A program made the translations under genes and the position numbers. From positions 1 through 40,685 of the forward strand of contig DYJP01000007.1 of NCBI GenBank assembly GCA_020723065.1: 40,685 bases of DNA. The letters are read 5' to 3'. The notes under the pieces are model-generated. The model made no database searches. It was not told the origin of the DNA and saw only the letters and a list, made by a program, of their open reading frames with translations. Below, in pieces: positions 26,144 through 35,179 of this stretch. The first letter of the stretch is position 1, and each line of letters begins with the position of its first letter. This stretch comes from Candidatus Micrarchaeum sp. (GTDB lineage: Archaea; Micrarchaeota; Micrarchaeia; CABMEP01).

Positions 26144-27549
26144 AAAACATGTTTGATCTGCTGAAAAAGAAGATTACCGGATTAGTAGGAAACATAACCA
26201 AAACGATTTCTAAAGAAGAACGGCCCGCCACAACTGAAGAAAGCAAGTCGGCGCCTTCCATAACCGAACAGATCCAACACAAGCCAGAACCCCAAATTCC
26301 AATTTTAGAAAGACCTGAACCGCGAATTCAGGAACCGAAACATGAACTAAAAGAGGTTCCCAAGCCGATAATAGAGAAGAAGGAGCTGGAAGAACTTGAC
26401 ATCATTTTAGAGAAGAAACATCCTACTGAAGCTCAGAAAAATAAAGAACGGGTTCAAACTTCAGCTGAAAAGACAAAAACGAATACAGAGACTGAAAGGA
26501 AAGAAAAGACGCCAGAATCGATCAACCGAAAATCTGCCGAACAGAAACAAGACATCGCAAAAAAGCTGGAAAAGGAAACTGATGAAAACTTGCCGCGGAA
26601 GCCAGAACCCGAACTATTCGGAATCCAAAGGAAAGAAGAGCTGAAGGAAGCAAACATAAAAGTCAAGCCAAGCTTCTTCACTAAAGTCAAATCATTCATA
26701 TCTCCAGAAGTAATAATAAACGAAAAGGACATTTCGTCCGCAATGGAAGACTTCGAACTTCAGCTGCTAATTGCAGATGTAGCATTACCGGTTGCTGAAG
26801 AGATAATCTCTGAACTCAAGAGGAAGCTGATAGGTAAAACAGTCAAATCAAACGAAATCGAATCATACATCAAGAAATCGCTTTACGAATCAATATCAGA
26901 TGTCATAAAGCAGGACAGACTTAACTTAATAGATGAGATAAGCAAATCGAAAAGTCCGTACAAAATACTTTTCATAGGACCGAACGGAGCTGGAAAGACA
27001 ACCACAATTGCCAAGGTGGCCCACTATCTTAAAAAGAACGGGAAGAGCTGCGTAATATCTGCTTCAGATACGTTCAGGGCAGCCGCAATAGAGCAAACAA
27101 TAGAGCATGCAAAAAAGCTTGGTATACCTTTCATAAAACATGATTACGGTTCCGACCCTGCCGCAGTTGCTTTTGATGCAGTGAAGTATGCAGAAGCAAA
27201 GAACATAGATGTCGTGCTTATAGATAGCGCCGGAAGACAGGAAACTAACCGCAACTTGATAGAGCAGCTGAAAAAGATAGAAAGAGTAACCTCTCCGAAC
27301 CTTAAAATTTTTGTTGGAGAAGGAATAACTGGAAATGCGCTTCTAGGGCAAGTTTCAGAATTCAACAATGCGATAAAGCTCAATGGAGTAATACTCACAA
27401 AACTGGACGTAGACGCCAAAGGCGGAACAGTGATATCTGTAAAAAAAGCGACAGGAGTTCCCCTCATCTTCATAGGAGTAGGCCAAGAATACGACGATCT
27501 CCTTCCCTTTGACGAAAAGTACATAATAAACAGAATAATGTCAGCCTAA
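26140..27549 (+). CDS. ftsY: Signal recognition particle receptor FtsY
   Basis: GPNGAGKTTTIAKVAHYL, SASDTFRAAAIEQ, LIDSAGRQETNRNLIEQLKKI, LTKLDVDAKGG; long charged N-terminal linker. Confidence 0.95.
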   Translation: MKNMFDLLKKKITGLVGNITKTISKEERPATTEESKSAPSITEQIQHKPEPQIPILERPEPRIQEPKHELKEVPKPIIEKKELEELDIILEKKHPTEAQKNKERVQTSAEKTKTNTETERKEKTPESINRKSAEQKQDIAKKLEKETDENLPRKPEPELFGIQRKEELKEANIKVKPSFFTKVKSFISPEVIINEKDISSAMEDFELQLLIADVALPVAEEIISELKRKLIGKTVKSNEIESYIKKSLYESISDVIKQDRLNLIDEISKSKSPYKILFIGPNGAGKTTTIAKVAHYLKKNGKSCVISASDTFRAAAIEQTIEHAKKLGIPFIKHDYGSDPAAVAFDAVKYAEAKNIDVVLIDSAGRQETNRNLIEQLKKIERVTSPNLKIFVGEGITGNALLGQVSEFNNAIKLNGVILTKLDVDAKGGTVISVKKATGVPLIFIGVGQEYDDLLPFDEKYIINRIMSA

Positions 27550-27560
27550 TTTTTCAATGA

Positions 27561-28943
27561 TTACTGGGTATAACAGGTCCAGAGGCCGCCTGGGCAGCAA
27601 ACTCCACTTCCGCTTATATTTTGGCAACTATAACCACAGCAGCAATCTGAAGAAGTGTTGCATGAACCAGCAATCCCTATACATTGCCCTTCTGGCAATC
27701 TTAGATCCACGCATTTTATCTCGTTTACGCATCCATCACTGCATATGATCTCATCAGCACAAGCTCCGACTGTTCCAGTATATTGGCAATCTACAAAATT
27801 AGAAGGAACACAAAGCCCGTTAAGGCACTGCTGGCCGGAAACGCAGTTGACTCCCTCACAGGGATCCACACAGTTCCCGTTAGTACATATCTGGCCAAGA
27901 GGGCAGGTAACATCAAAACATTGGTCCACGCAGTTACCATTGAGACATTTTTGACCCACTGGGCAGTTCATTCCTTCACAAAGATCAATGCAAGCCCCAC
28001 CAACGCAGCTGAGATTGCCTGTGCAGACAACATCTGCGCACGGATCGTTCTCGCACTGACCAGCGATACATATTTGGCCCGAAGGACAGACCATATCCGC
28101 GCACGGGTCTAACTCGCACTGGCCGTTCAAGCAAACCTGGCCATCCGGACAGACTACACCCTCGCAAAGATTAATGCATTGGCCGTCTTTGCACACAAAG
28201 CCAGTCGGACAGGTCACATTAATGCACAAATCTTCTATACACACGCCATCTTGGCAAACCTGGCCATCTGGACAAATTATGTTTGCGCACGCATCTCCAT
28301 AGCAGAAACCGGATGGAGTAACGCAACACGAATCATTCCAATATGTATCTGGGGGGCAGCAGCCGGTCGAATCGCACCCACCGACAAACGGCAGAGTACA
28401 AGCAGACAAGGAAGTATTAAGCAAGCAACTGGTTATGCAGACTCCCTTCTCATTTACACAACATTTCTGGGTGTCATTCCATCCAATCGAACCAAACGGA
28501 CAGCAACCAGTCGAATCGCACGCGTCCAACCCCTTTGTACAGCCTCCTATCCTCAAAGGATCTATCGAACATAGCATGGCACATTGATTAATAAAGGAGC
28601 CTTCTGTGTAAACGCAGCAATCCCGCGCCTCACTCCATGAAGTGTGCGGAGGGCATTCTGGAATTGCCGAACAGTTACAGGTATTTATGTTGCAGCAGCC
28701 GCTTGGGCAATTTGAAGTCTGGGGGCAATAAAGGCTACATGGAGCCGAACCTTCAGGACATGGACAGCTTCCATCGGGCAGGCAACAGCTTCCAAGACAA
28801 TTTGAACACGAAAACAAGCCCTCAGGACATTCTGGAAGTGGACATATTACGTGAAAATGACACAGGAGTGCAAGCAAAAGAAGAAGAATTGCAGCACCGA
28901 ATATCTCCATTCCGGAATCTCTTTTGCGCTCTTCTGCCATCAC
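27561..28943 (-). CDS. Membrane-anchored Cys-rich repeat surface protein
   Basis: TM (MEIFGAAILLLLLALLCHFHV) then tandem units C-x-x-V-x-CPxGQxCxxGxCxxDPC (about 20-25 aa each). Confidence 0.8.
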   Translation of the reverse strand: MMAEERKRDSGMEIFGAAILLLLLALLCHFHVICPLPECPEGLFSCSNCLGSCCLPDGSCPCPEGSAPCSLYCPQTSNCPSGCCNINTCNCSAIPECPPHTSWSEARDCCVYTEGSFINQCAMLCSIDPLRIGGCTKGLDACDSTGCCPFGSIGWNDTQKCCVNEKGVCITSCLLNTSLSACTLPFVGGCDSTGCCPPDTYWNDSCCVTPSGFCYGDACANIICPDGQVCQDGVCIEDLCINVTCPTGFVCKDGQCINLCEGVVCPDGQVCLNGQCELDPCADMVCPSGQICIAGQCENDPCADVVCTGNLSCVGGACIDLCEGMNCPVGQKCLNGNCVDQCFDVTCPLGQICTNGNCVDPCEGVNCVSGQQCLNGLCVPSNFVDCQYTGTVGACADEIICSDGCVNEIKCVDLRLPEGQCIGIAGSCNTSSDCCCGYSCQNISGSGVCCPGGLWTCYTQ

Positions 28944-28994
28944 ACCACTAAATGCAAAACATCAATAAAAATGAAAATAAAAAAAGAAAAAAAC

Positions 28995-29369
28995 TCAGAG
29001 GTCCTTCGAAAGGTCTATTTCTATTATGACCTCTTCTACTTCTGTCTTCTGCTTTTCCAGCAGCTTCTTGATTCTCTCGATCCTCTTCTGCTGGTAGGCG
29101 ATCATCTTGTATTTCTTGACTGCCTTATTGAAATGCTCTGTCGAAAGCGTGAAAACTTCTTCCTTGTCCATCTCAGAAGCAATGTCCTTCAAAATTTCCC
29201 CCAAGAATTCGTTGGCTGCAATCTTGACCTCGGCCCTTATCTGGTGCTCCTTAGTCATGTTCTCTTTCATTATTCTTACTACTCTCGCGGTTGGGAACGG
29301 CAACTTCTCATCGTCTTCCATAGGAAGATCTCCTTCCTCTACCGGCTGATTTATCTCTTCATCTGCCAT
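28995..29369 (-). CDS. Histone-fold protein with acidic N-terminal tail and C-terminal coiled extension
   Basis: EDDEKLPFPTARVVRIMKENMTKEHQIRAEVKIAANEFLGEILKDIASEMDKEEVFTLSTEHFNKAVKKYK resembles the archaeal histone/NF-Y-type fold (LP.A.V.RI.K, A...A..EFL..I...A, ...L...H...A.K). Confidence 0.65.
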   Translation of the reverse strand: MADEEINQPVEEGDLPMEDDEKLPFPTARVVRIMKENMTKEHQIRAEVKIAANEFLGEILKDIASEMDKEEVFTLSTEHFNKAVKKYKMIAYQQKRIERIKKLLEKQKTEVEEVIIEIDLSKDL

Positions 29370-29465
29370 AAATAACACCGAATATATTTAGTAGAGAAAT
29401 TTATAAAGCTTAATTCGCAGTAATAAATGGAAATGTAAAGGAACTGAAAAACAAGCGGTGTGCAC

Positions 29466-29972
29466 ATGGCATATCTTGTAAAGAACAGAATTTTTGAAGA
29501 TGACCCGAATCTGGCAAGAATACTCAAGGAAAGGGGTTTTGGAAAAGACTATGAAGGAAAAACCCTCCTTTCACCTGTAGAAGCGCTTTACCTTTTGGAA
29601 AACAAAAGAATAATGATAACGCAGAACCGGAAAGAAATGAAATTCAAGGAACTCATTTCGACATTGGGAAATAGCGATAATGACCTGGACCTGAAATATA
29701 TAGTTTACAAGGACCTTAGAAGCAAAGGTTACGTGGTAAGAACTGGCTTTAAGTTCGGAGCTTGCTTCAGAGTCTACGAAAAAGGCATAAGGGTCGGCGA
29801 GGGGCGCTCTCACATGCTGGTATACCCTGTACCTGAAGAGAAGAAAACCAGCATAGCAGAGATAAGAAGTATGATACGCCTCTCACATTCAGTCAAGAAA
29901 AGCATGCTTTTCGCAGTTGTAGATGGAGAAGGCGAAGTCACCTATATAAAAATGAATATGGCTGGACTTTAA
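29466..29972 (+). CDS. endA: tRNA-splicing endonuclease
   Basis: YIVYKDLRSKGYVVRTGFKFGACFRVYEKG...EGRSHMLVYPV...RLSHSVKKSMLFAVVDGEGEVTYI (Tyr/His/Lys catalytic landmarks). Confidence 0.93.
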   Translation: MAYLVKNRIFEDDPNLARILKERGFGKDYEGKTLLSPVEALYLLENKRIMITQNRKEMKFKELISTLGNSDNDLDLKYIVYKDLRSKGYVVRTGFKFGACFRVYEKGIRVGEGRSHMLVYPVPEEKKTSIAEIRSMIRLSHSVKKSMLFAVVDGEGEVTYIKMNMAGL

Positions 29973-30051
29973 TGTCAGAAGGAGCAACTAAAGATTTTTA
30001 ATTGTTATATGCATATAATTAGCACTATTGATTCTTTACGAAGGTGAAAAT

Positions 30052-30219
30052 ATGTCAAAACCTGAAAACGATCCGAAGAAGAAACCGAGAAATAAGGAAG
30101 ACGATCTCGGAGAAGAAGAGGAACTCGAAGACGAAGAGGAACTCGAAGACGAAGAGGAACTCGACGAGGAATGGACCGGAGACGAGGAAGATGAGGATTT
30201 CGAGGACGAGGAATACTGA
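30052..30219 (+). CDS. Small, extremely acidic protein (Asp/Glu-rich)
   Basis: MSKPENDPKKKPRNKEDDLGEEEELEDEEELEDEEELDEEWTGDEEDEDFEDEEY. Confidence 0.65.
   Translation: MSKPENDPKKKPRNKEDDLGEEEELEDEEELEDEEELDEEWTGDEEDEDFEDEEY
30115..30168 (+). repeat. 18-bp tandem repeat x3 (EEELED units)
   Basis: gaagaggaactcgaagac at 30115-30132 and 30133-30150, gaagaggaactcgacgag at 30151-30168. Confidence 0.9.
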
Positions 30220-30229
30220 TTTCTATTTT

Positions 30230-33200
30230 TTAGTCTAATTTTATTTTTTCAATTTTTCTAGGCTCTTTCGGTGAATCTTTTTTAGTAAATGCATATGTGA
30301 CAACCGCTAACACGCAGAGTAATATTCCAATATAAATGAACGTCGGATCAAAAAGATTTAATCTGTTTTCTCCTGTAGAAAGCATCTCGGACTGTATGTA
30401 ATTGCTTAAAAGCATGGAATCAAGATACATTCCGTTGTTGTAAGCGGTTTTTGCTGAAGAGAACATCGGCTGCAGCTCTGTTATCTTCTGCTTTTCTTCC
30501 GCTGTTCCGCTCTTCATCTTTTCATCAAATAATACAGAAATGTCCTTTATCAGCTCATTGGAACTTTCCCTATATCGTGAAGTGAAATTAGATAGATAAT
30601 CAATGTTGAATGTTATGTTATTGGTAATTTCCGACATTTCTTCAAATTCCTCAAAGTTTTCAAGCATCTCTTCTGTATTGTATTCCTTAAGTTTGAAATA
30701 AATTGCGCTTAATTCCTCTACGGCAGAATCGGTTTCATTCATTCTGGCCACCAGCTGGTTGACTGAATTAGGAATAGACTGGATCGGGTTATTTTTACTC
30801 ACGGAAAAAGTACTGAACAATCCTGATTTCTGCTTCTTCCAGGAATCAATCGCTCCCTTTGCGGAATTCAAATTTAAGGAGAAATACACTGCTGCAGATC
30901 GGGAAGAGTTTTCAACTTGATCGCGTATCTCATCCAAACTGATTGAGGCCCCATTAAGTCCAGTCAGCGCTGAATAGTAGTCGTTTGAAGCTGTTGCGGG
31001 AGCGACCACGGACAGCTCCTGCTTTATCTGTTCGATTTCTTCCAGGATAGCACTCACATCAGTAAACCTACTTAAGGAGAAGATAATGTTCTGCATGTCA
31101 AAAAGCTCATCTGTAAGCTTTTTCTCCTTGCTGTACAGCACATTATCAATCTTGTTTGAAGAAACCATCGACTCCAGATCTTTGATTATTTCTTTTGCAC
31201 TGGAGATGTCTCCAGAATTGAGTCGATTTCTGGCGTCCTTGACCTTGCTGTCATATTCTGCTATCTGCTTTGAGATTTCCACAGAGACTCCTGCCAACGA
31301 AAGATTAGATGAAATAGAATATATCTCCGCGGACTTGTTCTTCAGCTGAGAGATTTGAGCGGAAATCTTATCCAATCGCTCGGTCAACGAATTATTCTCT
31401 ATCTTCTTGTTGACGGCGAGCGTTATTGTTTTCCTAGCCTTCTCAAGGGAATCGATTGCAGTATTGTAGTTGCCGGTGCTTGCCTTATATTGTGCATCCC
31501 TAATAAAATTGGAGACATCGACAGATTCATAATAAGAGGAATTCTGGATGTCCGCTTTCAGGTTAGAGTAATAGCTTGCAAGATCATTCGCCCTATACTG
31601 GACAGTGTAGTTGATGTATTCAGACGAAAGAAGAGGAATGATCCATTTGGCATAGTACCTGTCTCCATATTTATACGAAGAATAGTTATCCGGAACCTCT
31701 CCGGAGATTTCCGTAACCCTTATGCTTAAGGGATCTATCTCATTTACATAGCCCAGAAGTTGGAGAGTGTAGTCCACATTTTCATAATCTTCATAGTTGC
31801 TCTTTAGATGCAGGATGTAGCGAATGTAACCGTCCTCCTCTGTGAAGTTACTGGAAAGGAAGGAAATCGGCTCGTTTCTTACGCAGGTAGCCTCGACTAC
31901 AGACCTTCCCACCTTTGCTCCAGATATTAGAATTGAAAGATTCGAAAGAGACCTAACTATCTGTGATTTGCCGTTCATATAGACTGCGCAAGAATCTGCA
32001 TTGTATCCGTCTGAGAGTAACAAACTGTCAGTATCAAAATTCGAATCTATATAGTAGGTGATCTTCTCAACGAGCCTTGTATCGGAAAGAGAAATCCTTT
32101 TCACTGATTTCGAGGACAGAACAGCCGGCTTGATATTTGTCTTTATTGTTATATAGTATGTCGTATTCTCGGAGATATTTGAAATATAAAGCAAGATGCC
32201 GGTTCCATTCTTTGTTGCATAAACTCCGGAAGGAGTAGAATGCACTATGCTATTAACTGCGAACGGGATATTTTTAACTGAAATTATCACTGGCTTCGAG
32301 CTTGTCAATGCAAGGTCGTTCTTCACTTCAAGATAAGATGTTACATTCACGTACGAATCTACGGCCGGAACAGAATCGAATGAATTGGTGAAATAGTACC
32401 TATTGGAAAGATAGTCTCCAATGATTTCGCTTGACTTCCTTTCAAGATCACTAAGGATGCTTTCATATGCTGACTTTATCTTGAAATAGCTTCCCAACGT
32501 TTTTGACGGAACAAAGTCACCTCCGGAGAAATACGTTTCCTGGACGCCGAGTCTTGAATTCATCTCCGAAACGTAATCTGAAACGTCCACGTATTTGCTC
32601 AAACTGTCCAGGAGCCTGTAAAGCCTCAACCTCACGTTCTTAAGTTTGGAATACTGAGATTCGGCCCTTGAATATATCGCACTTTCCGCATCGTTGACTG
32701 CTGAAATCGATTCATCTATGAATGTGATATTTGAAATTTCAAGCGAAAGTATGGATTTCTTTGAATCCATAAGCTTCTCTTCGGAAGTAACATCTATCCC
32801 GTCCAACTTTGCTTTTTGAATGACAAGATTAAGCTCCTGAAGAGAAGTATTCAGGGCCTTTAATTTTTCTGATTTAACGTCCCACGCCTTTGCTGCGATT
32901 GTTTCATTGATCTCGTCGAGAAGAACGCAAGCAGAATAAAGGTCCGATATTCTCGCTCCTTTCGTAGTTTCGAACGGATTATAATTGTCATAAATCTCAA
33001 GAGCACGGTTATATTTCTGAGTTACGGAATCAAGCACTGATGCGGTGGAAGTGTCCCAGACGCTGTAGCTTTCTATCTTTGCGTGGGTCTCGTTAAGCTT
33101 CTGCACCACCTTTGATTCTAATAAAGAAAGAACCTCTGAGACTTTCAGCTCAATTCTTTCCGAAAGGTTGAGAGAGTATTCGGAAATGAAAATCGAAGAG

Positions 33201-34456
33201 GAAAGAAATTCCATTCCTTTCGCATAATAGAATTCTGTTTTGTCTCGCACACCAGTTTCTGCCTGCGAGATAAGCATTTCTGCTCCAACCTTCGATCCAG
33301 ATCCATGAAGGATTGACTCCAGCTCTGCTATAGCATTCGAAGGTATTTGGCTGACGTCAGACTCAAGAATAGTTGTCTGAGAATCATTTGAAACATATGC
33401 AATCAAAGAAGAACTGACAAGATCATAGCCGTTGTCACGCATATAGTCAAGCTTTGAATCTGCCTCTTCGTACTTCATCTTCGATATTGAAAGTAAGGAA
33501 TGATAGTTGGACTTAAGTTTGGCCCGCTCAGACAAAGTCTGCCTATAAAGATCAAGCATACTGCTAAATGCGGAAAAATATTCTTTGGAATGCATTATTC
33601 CCATCTCACAATTTGAGAATATGCGGGAATCGTTGCCAAGTTCAGAGCTCTTTTTCTGAACATAAAGATAGCTGTAGGATTCTCTTTGGGGATCCAGCCT
33701 GCCCGACTTGTAGTCACTTATCAGAGACCTTATCCTTTCGTCATAGAATGAAGAAGCGCTTGAAGAGTAATTCTGATAGCCCGCCCCTTCATAGTAAAGC
33801 GAATCTGCCTGCTCCTGAACTGCTGAGAAAAGCAGGTTCATAGATCTCGCCCCATTGCTGTATGTGCTTTCCTGGGAAGAGAAATAATTGTCCACACTGA
33901 TCAGCACGTCCACCCATAAATCTCCGAACAACATGTCTATTATCTGATCTTTGAAGATGTCATTGCATGACTCAATATAAGTCGGAAATAAAAGCACCGA
34001 ATTAATCCTGTTTATGGTACAATTGAAAGAAGAAAGGAATATGTTGAACCATCTGTTCTTCAGATTTTGAAGATGCCTGTCGCTTGAAATCATTAAATCG
34101 TATGAGTCCTTTAAAGAACCTGAAATCTCTTCTGAACTCATCTGGATGTTTGATGAGATGTAATCACTGGATTCTATACAGAAGTCATACACGAACGCCC
34201 CACATTTACCTTCATAGTCTTCAGGAATTGAACTGCATCCTGCAAAAGGAAACTTCTCACTTATCGGATATATGCTCCTAAGCGAGTCGTTCTCACTCAC
34301 CATCATCCTATATCCCTGGTCCAAAGGAAATGGCACTGAAGAAGCGAATGAAAATGAATAAATTGAAATTAGTATGAATGCTATCAGCATTAGACCGTGG
34401 TCGGCCAAAAAATCGCGATACGAGATTATCTTGTTCTCGCCATCTTTGAAACCCAT
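30230..34456 (-). CDS. Giant (1408 aa) surface protein: N-terminal TM/signal, extracellular coiled-coil region, C-terminal TM anchor
   Basis: Hydrophobic LMLIAFILISIYSFSFASS near N-terminus, FIYIGILLCVLAVVTYAFTKKD near C-terminus followed by basic tail; long helical Ser/Asp/Glu-rich middle. Confidence 0.8.
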   Translation of the reverse strand: MGFKDGENKIISYRDFLADHGLMLIAFILISIYSFSFASSVPFPLDQGYRMMVSENDSLRSIYPISEKFPFAGCSSIPEDYEGKCGAFVYDFCIESSDYISSNIQMSSEEISGSLKDSYDLMISSDRHLQNLKNRWFNIFLSSFNCTINRINSVLLFPTYIESCNDIFKDQIIDMLFGDLWVDVLISVDNYFSSQESTYSNGARSMNLLFSAVQEQADSLYYEGAGYQNYSSSASSFYDERIRSLISDYKSGRLDPQRESYSYLYVQKKSSELGNDSRIFSNCEMGIMHSKEYFSAFSSMLDLYRQTLSERAKLKSNYHSLLSISKMKYEEADSKLDYMRDNGYDLVSSSLIAYVSNDSQTTILESDVSQIPSNAIAELESILHGSGSKVGAEMLISQAETGVRDKTEFYYAKGMEFLSSSIFISEYSLNLSERIELKVSEVLSLLESKVVQKLNETHAKIESYSVWDTSTASVLDSVTQKYNRALEIYDNYNPFETTKGARISDLYSACVLLDEINETIAAKAWDVKSEKLKALNTSLQELNLVIQKAKLDGIDVTSEEKLMDSKKSILSLEISNITFIDESISAVNDAESAIYSRAESQYSKLKNVRLRLYRLLDSLSKYVDVSDYVSEMNSRLGVQETYFSGGDFVPSKTLGSYFKIKSAYESILSDLERKSSEIIGDYLSNRYYFTNSFDSVPAVDSYVNVTSYLEVKNDLALTSSKPVIISVKNIPFAVNSIVHSTPSGVYATKNGTGILLYISNISENTTYYITIKTNIKPAVLSSKSVKRISLSDTRLVEKITYYIDSNFDTDSLLLSDGYNADSCAVYMNGKSQIVRSLSNLSILISGAKVGRSVVEATCVRNEPISFLSSNFTEEDGYIRYILHLKSNYEDYENVDYTLQLLGYVNEIDPLSIRVTEISGEVPDNYSSYKYGDRYYAKWIIPLLSSEYINYTVQYRANDLASYYSNLKADIQNSSYYESVDVSNFIRDAQYKASTGNYNTAIDSLEKARKTITLAVNKKIENNSLTERLDKISAQISQLKNKSAEIYSISSNLSLAGVSVEISKQIAEYDSKVKDARNRLNSGDISSAKEIIKDLESMVSSNKIDNVLYSKEKKLTDELFDMQNIIFSLSRFTDVSAILEEIEQIKQELSVVAPATASNDYYSALTGLNGASISLDEIRDQVENSSRSAAVYFSLNLNSAKGAIDSWKKQKSGLFSTFSVSKNNPIQSIPNSVNQLVARMNETDSAVEELSAIYFKLKEYNTEEMLENFEEFEEMSEITNNITFNIDYLSNFTSRYRESSNELIKDISVLFDEKMKSGTAEEKQKITELQPMFSSAKTAYNNGMYLDSMLLSNYIQSEMLSTGENRLNLFDPTFIYIGILLCVLAVVTYAFTKKDSPKEPRKIEKIKLD

Positions 34457-34512
34457 AATAAAAACTACAATATTACGTATTTAAACTTAACTGAAAGTAA
34501 ATATCCTGAAAA

Positions 34513-34617
34513 TGTGGGGAGTGGGATTTGAACCCACGTAGCCGCTAAGGCACAGGATTTCCTTCCTGTACCTAGGTCTTAAGTCCTGCGCATTTGACCT
34601 GACTCTGCCATCCCCAC
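34513..34617 (-). tRNA. tRNA-Leu(TAA) with 19-nt intron (34559-34577)
   Basis: GTGGGGA/TCCCCAC acceptor, CAGGA-CTTAAG|intron|A-TCCTG anticodon arm, type II variable arm GCC-TTAGC-GGC, T arm GTGGG-TTCAAAT-CCCAC. Confidence 0.87.
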
Positions 34618-34837
34618 AGAAAACGAAAGACTAAATAAAGCACTGTAAAACTACAAGATAATAAGGAAGATAAGTATAAAAAATATGCGCAAACAGATGA
34701 GAAAATAGAGAAAAAAACAAAATAAGCAAAAGGATAAAGATTTTAAACATATTATAACAAAGATAATAGAGGCACTGTGAGATTAGTTCAAGATAGGTTT
34801 TTAAATCTCACATATAAAAACATAGTAAGGTGGACAA

Positions 34838-35092
34838 ATGGTAAAACTTCTATTAGCGCGCCAGTTGGCAGGCAGAAAATTAATAACAAATGACGGTGAA
34901 GAGATAGGACGACTCGTTGACATCTTAATCAACGAAAAGAACGGCAAGCTCGAAACACTTGTAGTTGAACCGAACCCAGACAACCTTGTAATGAGAAAGA
35001 CAAAGAAGGAAGAGGGTATGGTCTACATACCGTACACTGCGATCTTGGCAGCATCCGATTACGTAATTGTCGACAAGAAGAGCTTCGCATAA
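34838..35092 (+). CDS. PRC-barrel domain protein (CdpB-like)
   Basis: LLLARQLAGRKLITNDGEEIGRLVDILINEKNGKLETLVVEP...YIPYTAILAASDYVIVDKK. Confidence 0.88.
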   Translation: MVKLLLARQLAGRKLITNDGEEIGRLVDILINEKNGKLETLVVEPNPDNLVMRKTKKEEGMVYIPYTAILAASDYVIVDKKSFA

Positions 35093-35179
35093 TCTCTTAA
35101 TTTTCTTTATTTTTTTGTTTCTGATTTTTTGTTTATCTCGAGCTTAGGACCACTGTTTCTTAAAAAAAGAGATCCAGCC

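Noticed and set aside
28179-28574. Plus-strand ORFs (e.g. 131 aa) opposite the Cys-rich protein
   Set aside because: Repetitive composition mirrors the Cys-rich coding repeats on the other strand; no independent support.
30044-30238. Alternate-frame ORF rich in RRNRE/KTKRNS
   Set aside because: Overlaps the acidic protein and is simply the +1 reading of its 18-bp repeat; the acidic frame has the better start context.
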